DNA from: JBLHKE01 sp047619485
GTDB lineage: Bacteria > Verrucomicrobiota > Verrucomicrobiia > Verrucomicrobiales > DEV007
Reading direction: 5' to 3'
DNA: 6,588 nucleotides
NCBI GenBank assembly: GCA_047619485.1
Contig: JBLHKE010000446.1
Span: 1 to 6,588, forward strand
Shown here: positions 1 to 4,130 of the stretch, piece by piece
How positions within the stretch are numbered: position 1 is the first letter of the stretch
Layout of the letters: each line of letters begins with the position of its first letter
Made by a program: the position numbers and the translations under genes
The notes under the pieces: generated by a model
Databases searched by the model: none
The model's input: only the letters and a program-made list of their open reading frames with translations
What the model was told of the DNA's origin: nothing

Positions 1-2
1 AA

Positions 3-1199
3 AACGGTCTCGGGCCGTGGATGAAGCCGGTCTGGGACTTCAAACCTTACGGCGGCTGCGGCAAGATGCTCAGCGAGCCAGTCACGCCCCTCGGCGACGT
101 GGCCGACGACATGGCTTTCGTGCACAATGTGGTTGGCACGAGCGGTGTGCACAGCCAGGCGACTTACCTGCAGGCGACCGGCTTCGACCGGCCCGGCTTC
201 CCCGGGATGGGTTGTTGGGTGAGTTATGGCATGGGAAGTATGAACGACAACTTGCCGACCTTCGTGGTGCTGCCCGACCACCGCGGCTTCGGATCGAACG
301 GGCCGAAGAACTGGGGCTCGGCCTTCCTGCCCGCCGAACACCAGGGCACAATCATCCGGCCCGGAACGCCCAACCCGATCGTCGACCTGCGCCCACCGGG
401 GAGCGCGAAGTACATCACGCCCGCGGCCGACGCCGACGGGCTGTCGCTGCTGTCGAAATTCAACGGCGCGCACGCGGCTGCGGCCGGACGAGGGGGCGAC
501 TCCAGGCTCGAGGCGCGCATCAAGTCCTACGAACTCGCCGCGAAGATGCAGCTGGCGGCACCCGAGGCGCTCGATATTTCCAAGGAGCCGCAATACATCA
601 GAGACATGTACGGCCTCAAACCTGAGGGTACATCTTGGGCGAAGGATATCAACCGCGTGGAAGAAGCAAACCATTTCGGGCGCAAATGCCTGACCGCACG
701 GCGCCTGTTGGAACGCGGCGTACGTTTCGTGCAGGTCTGGTCTGGTTGCGATAACAATTTCCCTCGCCGCAACTGGGACAGCCACGAGGATATCGAGCGT
801 GACCACGGCCCGCTATCGAACGGGATGGCGATCGGCGCCTCGGCGTTGATCAAGGATCTCAAGCAACGCGGGATGCTCGACGATACGATCATCCTGTGGA
901 CCACCGAGTTCGGCCGCATGCCGTCGACCCAGGGCAGTAAGGGTCGCGATCACAACCCCTTCGTGTTCACCAACTGGCTCGCCGGCGGCGGGATCAAAGG
1001 CGGCGTCACCCACGGCGAGAGCGACCAGTGGGGCTACAAGCCGCTCGATCGTGACAATCCGACCGAGGTCTACGATATCCACGCCACAGTGCTGCACCTG
1101 CTCGGCATCGATCACGAGCGCCTCACTTTCCGCAAGGACAGCATCGACCGGCGCCTGACCAACGTACACGGCAGGCTGATTCCGGAGATCATCGCCTAG
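3..1199 (+). CDS. DUF1501 domain protein, 5' end outside window
   Basis: This is a DUF1501 protein, a family distantly related to alkaline phosphatase/sulfatase folds and very abundant in Planctomycetota and Verrucomicrobiota, where genes often sit beside DUF1549/DUF1553 cytochrome-type partners. Its biochemical role is not established. The frame is open from base 3 (NGLGPW before the first Met at base 21), and the conserved region begins at once (WDFKPYGGCGKM, like the family's F-K-x-Y-G segment). The Met at 21 is therefore probably internal, and the Tat signal and first ~60-100 residues are missing. Counting from that Met, family landmarks include NWDSHEDI (251-258), TEFGRMPSTQG (295-305), GRDHNPF (308-314), LAGGGIKGG (320-328), GESDQWGY (332-339) and the C-terminal HATVLHLLGIDHERLTF (354-370). 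The C-terminus is complete and ends with VHGRLIPEIIA. No partner gene follows. Family assignment is strong; function is not assigned. Confidence 0.93.
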   Translation, partial: NGLGPWMKPVWDFKPYGGCGKMLSEPVTPLGDVADDMAFVHNVVGTSGVHSQATYLQATGFDRPGFPGMGCWVSYGMGSMNDNLPTFVVLPDHRGFGSNGPKNWGSAFLPAEHQGTIIRPGTPNPIVDLRPPGSAKYITPAADADGLSLLSKFNGAHAAAAGRGGDSRLEARIKSYELAAKMQLAAPEALDISKEPQYIRDMYGLKPEGTSWAKDINRVEEANHFGRKCLTARRLLERGVRFVQVWSGCDNNFPRRNWDSHEDIERDHGPLSNGMAIGASALIKDLKQRGMLDDTIILWTTEFGRMPSTQGSKGRDHNPFVFTNWLAGGGIKGGVTHGESDQWGYKPLDRDNPTEVYDIHATVLHLLGIDHERLTFRKDSIDRRLTNVHGRLIPEIIA

Positions 1200-1212
1200 C
1201 TCGGGCGTGATT

Positions 1213-1241
1213 GGTACGGGGGTGGTCAAGCCTCCCGTGCC
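1213..1241 (+). terminator. GC-rich hairpin after the DUF1501 gene
   Basis: A 10-bp stem (GGTACGGGGG, 1213-1222, against CTCCCGTGCC, 1232-1241) pairs fully if two G-U wobbles are allowed, with a 9-nt loop. It begins 14 bases after the stop codon, where a terminator is expected. No T-run follows, so it is either a weak or factor-assisted terminator or an mRNA 3'-end stabilising hairpin. Confidence 0.4.
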
Positions 1242-1299
1242 CCTGCGAACGGTGCTCATACCGCCCGCGTAGTGTCCAGAAACTCGAATCGTCGATATT

Positions 1300-1485
1300 T
1301 CATGCGGATTCCCGGTAGTAGTAGCGCAGCAGTCCACCCAACCTCTGCCGACATTGCACCTCACCCGCGCCCTCAGAACTGAAGTCCGGCTCGATGATCT
1401 TGTTACCCCGTAAGGTCAAAATACTCGGACGACGGACAGGTGCTTTGAAATCAGTATAGATGGTGGGACACACATTCCGCACCAT
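1300..1485 (-). pseudogene. Probable integrase/transposase C-terminal remnant
   Basis: On the minus strand a 61-codon frame ends in RQRLGGLLRYYYRESA and a TGA. This Leu-Gly-Gly-Leu-Leu-Arg-Tyr-Tyr-Tyr-Arg tail recalls, from memory, C-termini of rve-type (DDE) integrases/transposases found in planctomycete genomes. The upstream part has the feel of a beta-strand C-terminal domain (PSILTLRGNKIIEP, residues 20-33). No catalytic core is present, and upstream sequence contains no continuation that I can see, so this is at most the 3' end of a dead element. The sequence just beyond the stop (1271-1283, AGTGTCCAGAAAC) could be the corresponding element end, but no partner end is visible. The frame could also be chance; the family call is tentative. 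Confidence 0.35.
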
Positions 1486-1786
1486 TTTGAACAGTCTTGC
1501 AATTTAATTCAGGAGTGGATTTTGTTGCTGGAATACGGGTCAGGACGAAATTTTTGTATAGATTAATGTTAGTGTCGCAAATCCGCCACTCGCAACACCA
1601 GCGCTATCGCGGATCGACTCGCCGCAAGCTCCGCACCACCCCGCCGCCACCAGCCGCCGCCCATGACCTCACACAACGGCAGTCATGCCAGTGTCCTGCG
1701 GGTGCCCGCCTGCCGTCGGCGCTAGACATGACTACGATTTGTGAAGTGATCGAGACAGCAAAAAGCCCTTCTTCCCATCGAACCCC
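1486..1786. other. Non-coding or unrecognised stretch
   Basis: I see no gene that I can support here. A frame on the plus strand (from a TTG at 1497, to 1841) is low-complexity and rich in Pro, Arg, Ser and Ala, with no recognisable motif, and the opposite frame (1604-1795) is equally featureless. Base composition shifts from AT-rich (1490-1575) to GC-rich (1580-1720), which suggests joined fragments of different origin. Confidence 0.5.
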
Positions 1787-1808
1787 CTCCATCATCTGCT
1801 CCGCCCCC

Positions 1809-1842
1809 CATGAAGCCGACGCAAGAAATCAAAGTTCCTAGC
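1809..1842 (+). repeat. Dispersed repeat, copy A
   Basis: This is the first of three copies of a 34-bp motif. It begins CATGAAGCCGACGC and ends AAATCAAAGTTCCTAGC. Copy B (2545-2578) and copy C (3972-4005) are in the opposite orientation. The similarity between A and B continues for about 25 further bases on the CATG side (1787-1808, a C-rich stretch with CCATC...CCGCC), so A and B form a ~60-bp imperfect inverted repeat around the broken membrane-protein and IS66 fragments. The AAATCAAAGTTCCT block is identical in all three. Its function is unknown. Confidence 0.7.
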
Positions 1843-1914
1843 AGTTGTTACGTCCGATCCGTCGATTTCTGAGTATGAGTTAACCGTCCAAGTTCCTGAG
1901 GATCTTTCCGCTCG

Positions 1915-1947
1915 ATGTTTTTTGAGAGGCGCGGCTCTCAGAAACAT
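1915..1947. repeat. Long imperfect hairpin
   Basis: ATGTTT...GAGAG (1915-1928) can pair with CTCTC...AAACAT (1935-1947) around the loop GCGCGG, with a small internal loop of T-T/A-G mismatches. It lies in non-coding sequence between repeat A and the IS66 fragment. No T-run follows on either strand, so it is not a standard terminator. It may be a structured RNA element, a protein-binding palindrome or a small mobile-element end; nothing in the sequence decides between these. Confidence 0.45.
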
Positions 1948-2040
1948 TTGGCGACCATAGCCTCTGTTTTGGAGTGTGCGGTGGCGGGATATAAATCACC
2001 AAGCGGTAACAGGGAGATTCAAAACTCCGCGTTTTTTCTG

Positions 2041-2069
2041 ATCCGAGAATAGTCTATCTAAGCTCGGAT
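2041..2069. repeat. Inverted repeat downstream of membrane-protein tail
   Basis: ATCCGAG (2041-2047) and CTCGGAT (2063-2069) are perfect inverted 7-mers separated by 15 bases, and a small ATAG/CTAT pair lies inside. It sits 27 bases past the stop of the minus-strand membrane-protein remnant, so it could be that gene's old terminator. On that strand an A-run rather than a T-run follows, which argues against a simple intrinsic terminator. Confidence 0.3.
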
Positions 2070-2095
2070 GCTTTGGAGAGACCTGATCATTTTCT

Positions 2096-2195
2096 TCACA
2101 GTTTCCGGATCATGGCAACGAGCGACATGATGCCGACCGCGAGGCCGACGACGAGCAAGGCGATCCGAAGGTGCCACTCGATCTGCTCTTGGAAG
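2096..2195 (-). pseudogene. C-terminal tail of an unidentified membrane protein
   Basis: Reading on the minus strand, the frame gives FQEQIEWHLRIALLVVGL followed by AVGIMSLVAMIRKL and a TGA stop: a short amphipathic lead, one ~20-residue hydrophobic helix (IALLVVGLAVGIMSLVAMI) and a basic C-terminal cap (RKL), as in a tail-anchored or last-helix segment. The frame continues to 2314 but only through sequence of the IS66-type end, which begins at 2196 with GTAAGCG. This suggests the element inserted into the gene and that the upstream part has since been lost. The tail alone does not identify a family. Confidence 0.5.
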
Positions 2196-2248
2196 GTAAG
2201 CGCTCCCCACAGCACCCGCTCCCAGGCGGGCCATAGAGGTGATACACA

Positions 2249-2269
2249 GTCATAGATGATCTCTATGAC
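2249..2269. repeat. Palindrome over the tnpA start
   Basis: GTCATAGA (2249-2256) and TCTATGAC (2262-2269) are perfect 8-bp inverted arms around TGATC, and the right arm contains the tnpA ATG (2265-2267). In the RNA the start codon would be held in a stem. It could limit translation of tnpA or be an operator; no experiment-like evidence is visible in the sequence. Confidence 0.45.
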
Positions 2270-2537
2270 CGAATCCGAGGGGGCGGTGGTCCGCTCCGAC
2301 CGTCGCGGGCGCATGCTGGTGAGCCCCTAACAACGCGAAGCCCTGCTTGACGAGTTCGAGCGCAGCGGTCTGAGCGGGATGGCCTTCTGCAAGTTCCACG
2401 GGTTGGTCTATTCAACCTTTGCCTCGTGGCGAAAGAGGCGGCGAGAGCGGCCGGGGGCCCGCTCGCCGGCCTTCGCGGAGGTCGTAGTCGGGGAAGACAT
2501 AGCGAGCAAGCGCAGCGCGGGTCCTTGCACCCCGTAG
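2265..2537 (+). pseudogene. IS66-family accessory protein TnpA, broken
   Basis: Starting at ATG 2265 the frame reads MTESEGAVVRSDRRGRMLVSP, then an in-frame TAA at 2328-2330, then QREALLDEFERSGLSGMAFC, KFHGLVYSTFASWRKRRRER and a tail with PAFAEVVVGEDIAS, ending at TAG 2535-2537. The part after the stop matches the helix-turn-helix region of IS66 TnpA: the E-x-x-LL-x-E-[FY]-x-x-SG-[LM] helix, FC-x-x-HG-[LV]-x-Y-x-TF-x-x-W, a basic RR stretch and then FxEV. TnpA is a small DNA-binding accessory protein (usually ~100-130 aa) required with TnpB and TnpC for transposition. Here there are 90 codons including one internal stop, the C-terminal strand region after VVV is lost, and no tnpB follows. It is dead as a single protein; reinitiation at ATG 2391 is conceivable but would lack the N-terminal helix. 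Confidence 0.75.
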
Positions 2538-2544
2538 GGTGATT

Positions 2545-2578
2545 GCTAGGAACTTTGATTTCGGGCGCCGGGTTCATG
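2545..2578 (-). repeat. Dispersed repeat, copy B
   Basis: Read on the minus strand this begins CATGAACCCGGCGCCC and runs through GAAATCAAAGTTCCTAGC. It shares ~28 of 34 positions with copy A. Similarity to A extends to about 2608 (C-rich flank). It lies between the broken IS66 tnpA and the end of the esterase gene, 68 bases past the esterase stop. Beyond the AGTTCCTAGC side the sequence folds into an imperfect hairpin (2521-2553, with CACCC/GGGTG at its tip). Confidence 0.7.
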
Positions 2579-2645
2579 GGGCGGGCGGTGCGGAGGATGG
2601 AGAGGGGGGCGATGTTCGTCACGGTGAGGAAGCGGCTATAGCTCC

Positions 2646-3632
2646 CTACTTTGGAGACAACCAATCAAGACGAACCAGGAACGTGTCCATCTCTGCGAGG
2701 GTGAGATCATAGTGCTTGCCGCCATCGCGGCCATGATTGAAGAAGCCGTGCCCTTGGCCCTCGTAGGTCACGATCTTGCATTGGTTACCTGCTTCCGCTG
2801 ATACCTTCCGATACAGTTCAGCTCCTTCCAGAAGCCCGTCCGCCGTCCCGAAGAACATGATGCACGGCGACTGCTTCTTCGACGCGTAGGTAAGGGGAAT
2901 AGTCTTCTCAGCCGGTCCGTGGGTACGGTTGCTTTTCACAGGTTTGCCATTGCGTCCCATAAACGGGTTGAACAAGATCATCGCGTTTGGCTTTGCGCTC
3001 ACCTTCAGATCGTCGGAAGCGGCATCGAAATCTTCAATCACCGCCGTACAGGCGGCGAGATGACCACCCGCCGAACCACCACCGGAGGCAATCCGATCAG
3101 GATCGACACCGAACTCCTGCGCATGCGCCCGGACCCAGCGTATCGCTGACTTCGCGTCTTCGATGCAGTCCTCCACCTTCACCTCATGGCGCGAGGACAC
3201 CCGGTATTCAACCGTGATCGCCACCATCCCTCGGGACGCAAGATGCTTGCAGTGATGCTCAAACTGCACGGGACTCCCCGACGCCCAACCACCACCAAAG
3301 AAAAACACGATCGCCGGAGTCTTCGCATCAGCTTTGTGCCCGGCTGGCCTGTAGACGTAGAGCGGCAATTCCACCTCTGCGGCCTTCTTGTAGATGTGCC
3401 GATCACCACCTTCCGGCACCAGTACAGCCTTCTTCTCCCCTCGACCCCGCTTGCCCGCATTCTTCTCCTTGAACGCTTGAGCCTCGGCCAGCGTCAGCAC
3501 CCCATCTTTGTCCGCATCGGCTGCAGGAAACCGCTCCAGCGCCTTCTTCAGCCGGGGATCGTCTGTCGACGTCTGCGCCTGCAAGGAAAGCGCCAGCGCC
3601 ATGGACAATAGTATCAATAGAATGCTCTTCAT
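2646..3632 (-). CDS. Secreted esterase: EF-hand plus alpha/beta hydrolase
   Basis: A 328-residue exported hydrolase. Residues 1-20 form a signal peptide (MKS, hydrophobic ILLILLSMALALSL, then QAQ). Residues 39-50 are one canonical EF-hand loop (DADKDGVLTLAE: D39, D41, D43, G44, E50), presumably binding Ca2+. From ~88 to 328 it is an alpha/beta hydrolase of the esterase/lipase (HSL- or BD-FAE-like) type: oxyanion motif FFFGGGW (110-116), nucleophile elbow GGGSAGG with Ser187, acid Asp265 in FGTADGLLEG and His295 in GQGHGFF. The complete triad and full length indicate an active enzyme. Related proteins remove acetyl or feruloyl esters from polysaccharides; the actual substrate cannot be read from sequence. 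The start ATG (3630-3632) directly precedes the signal peptide, but no strong Shine-Dalgarno is visible. A sulfatase-like tail and terminator lie upstream on the same strand, which fits a polysaccharide-degradation neighbourhood. Confidence 0.92.
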   Translation of the reverse strand: MKSILLILLSMALALSLQAQTSTDDPRLKKALERFPAADADKDGVLTLAEAQAFKEKNAGKRGRGEKKAVLVPEGGDRHIYKKAAEVELPLYVYRPAGHKADAKTPAIVFFFGGGWASGSPVQFEHHCKHLASRGMVAITVEYRVSSRHEVKVEDCIEDAKSAIRWVRAHAQEFGVDPDRIASGGGSAGGHLAACTAVIEDFDAASDDLKVSAKPNAMILFNPFMGRNGKPVKSNRTHGPAEKTIPLTYASKKQSPCIMFFGTADGLLEGAELYRKVSAEAGNQCKIVTYEGQGHGFFNHGRDGGKHYDLTLAEMDTFLVRLDWLSPK

Positions 3633-3668
3633 TGCTCAATAAACACGGATTTGGATGAATCGTTGCGG

Positions 3669-3704
3669 AAAAACTGCCCGACTGAACACAGTCCGTTCGG
3701 TCAG
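3669..3704 (-). terminator. Intrinsic terminator of the sulfatase-like gene
   Basis: On the minus strand CTGACCGA (3704-3697) pairs with TCGGGCAG (3681-3674) with a single mismatch, and TTTTT (3673-3669) follows immediately. A competing inner hairpin GACTG/CAGTC (3680-3693) is also possible. It begins 12 bases after the stop of the sulfatase-like frame and 36 bases before the esterase start, so it supports that stop being a real gene end and suggests the esterase needs its own promoter or read-through. Confidence 0.6.
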
Positions 3705-3716
3705 CGGCCTCGTTCT

Positions 3717-3857
3717 CTACTTCAGTTTCGGTGAGTCACGGTCTTGGTCAATCGGCGTCCGGACAGGCATCTCAGCGCTCACTTTCTCCAACCCATCGTT
3801 GAGTTTGCCTTCCAAACGCCCGGCCAGCTCGGGCGATTCAATTGCTTCCGGGATAGG
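3717..3857 (-). pseudogene. Sulfatase-like C-terminal tail
   Basis: The last 46 codons before a TAG (3717-3719) read PIPEAIESPELAGRLEGKLN, DGLEKVSAEMPVRTPIDQDR, DSPKLK. This resembles the C-terminal end of family S1 formylglycine sulfatases of PVC bacteria, where a helix of the form PEL-x-x-RL-x-x-x-L-x-x-W-L-x-E-V is followed by x-A-x-MP-x-x-NP and a charged tail. Here the usual Trp is Gly (DGLEKV) and the NP is TP. No catalytic domain precedes it: the frame hits TGA at 3906-3908 and changes character around 3858. An intrinsic terminator directly follows. Taken together it looks like the 3' end of a gene whose front part was deleted. The family name rests on a short, weakly conserved segment and is tentative. 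Confidence 0.45.
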
Positions 3858-4036
3858 GCCGCCCGACCCGCAGGCCGGACGAGCGCGATTGACGCATCCG
3901 CTTCCTCAGGGTTGTGGGTTCTGTTTGCGGTTTGCGAGCGCCCTCCCCGCTTCTCAGGGCTTTGGCTGGCGCCAAGGAACTTTGATTTGCGGCGTCGGGT
4001 TCATGGTAAGCGTCGTTGTATCGACATGGTTGACCT
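3858..4036. other. Unassigned junction sequence
   Basis: Between the sulfatase-like tail and the IS1634-type element I recognise only repeat copy C (3972-4005), a small hairpin beside it (TTGGC/GCCAA, 3962-3975) and a GTAAGCG heptamer at 4006. The plus-strand frames that cross it (3655-4038 and 3744-4049) have no family-like motifs and run through the antisense of the sulfatase-like tail, so I do not call them genes. Confidence 0.45.
3972..4005 (-). repeat. Dispersed repeat, copy C
   Basis: On the minus strand this reads CATGAACCCGACGCCGC then AAATCAAAGTTCCTTGG. It matches copies A and B in the AAATCAAAGTTCCT block and in CATGAA-CCG-CGC. Unlike A and B, it has no C-rich flank on the CATG side: immediately beyond CATG is GTAAGCG (4006-4012, plus strand), which resembles an IS66-type end. 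A TTGGC/GCCAA hairpin abuts its other side. Confidence 0.65.
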
Positions 4037-4051
4037 AGCCCATGTTTAACA
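4037..4051. repeat. Left terminal inverted repeat of IS1634-type element
   Basis: AGCCCATGTTTAACA here matches the reverse complement of 6123-6137 (AGCCCATCTTTGACA) at 13 of 15 positions. The element proper probably starts at the CCC (4039), because the matching right-hand CCC coincides with the point where the host TSP3 reading frame stops making sense. Confidence 0.6.
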
Positions 4052-4084
4052 CCCTATTTTGAAACCCCCTATTTTATAGGGTTT
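4052..4084. repeat. Repeats and hairpin inside the IS left margin
   Basis: CCCTATTTT occurs twice in tandem spacing (4052-4060 and 4067-4075). The second copy is part of a hairpin AAACCCCCTAT-TTT-ATAGGGTTT (4062-4084) with a two-C bulge. It lies between the transposase stop (4131) and the left end, so it may act as a transposase-binding or transcription-insulating element. No T-run follows on the transposase strand. Confidence 0.45.
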
Positions 4085-4104
4085 GCGGATGCGATTTTAT
4101 TCCA

Positions 4105-4115
4105 ATGGCACTACA
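4105..4115 (+). repeat. 11-bp direct repeat, left copy
   Basis: ATGGCACTACA is repeated exactly and in the same orientation at 5995-6005. The two copies bracket the transposase gene inside the element margins. Confidence 0.5.
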
Positions 4116-4130
4116 TTTCCTGATTTCTAT

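Larger units (their letters stand above)
2196..2544 (+). mobile_element. IS66-family left-end remnant
   Basis: The stretch opens with GTAAGCGCTCCCCACAGC, matching the GTAAGCG... terminal inverted repeats typical of IS66-family elements. A tnpA-like frame follows on the same strand at the usual distance. The other two genes of the family (tnpB, tnpC) and the right-hand end are absent: recognisable sequence stops near 2537, just before repeat copy B. With no right end, the 8-bp target duplication typical of the family cannot be tested. The right boundary given here is the start of repeat B and is approximate. Confidence 0.6.

Noticed and set aside
813..1364. 183-codon minus-strand frame opposite the DUF1501 gene
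   Set aside because: It is antisense to a well-conserved protein, has no motifs, and runs past the stop of the real gene; it is a by-product of high GC content.
1497..1841. 114-codon plus-strand frame
   Set aside because: It starts with TTG, has no ribosome-binding site, is low-complexity, and ends inside repeat copy A.
2263..2664. 133-codon minus-strand frame over repeat B and tnpA
   Set aside because: It is antisense to the recognisable tnpA fossil and overlaps the end of the esterase; composition is Arg/Pro/Ala-rich.
1809..4005. Integron attC sites as an explanation for repeats A-C
   Set aside because: No RYYYAAC/GTTRRRY core-site pair is found around the repeats, and no integron integrase is present.
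3655..4049. Plus-strand frames crossing the sulfatase-like tail and repeat C
   Set aside because: No family motifs; they are antisense to the terminator and sulfatase-like tail. The shared RNFD-x-x-RR-x-HG peptide in frames over A, B and C follows from the DNA repeat itself.
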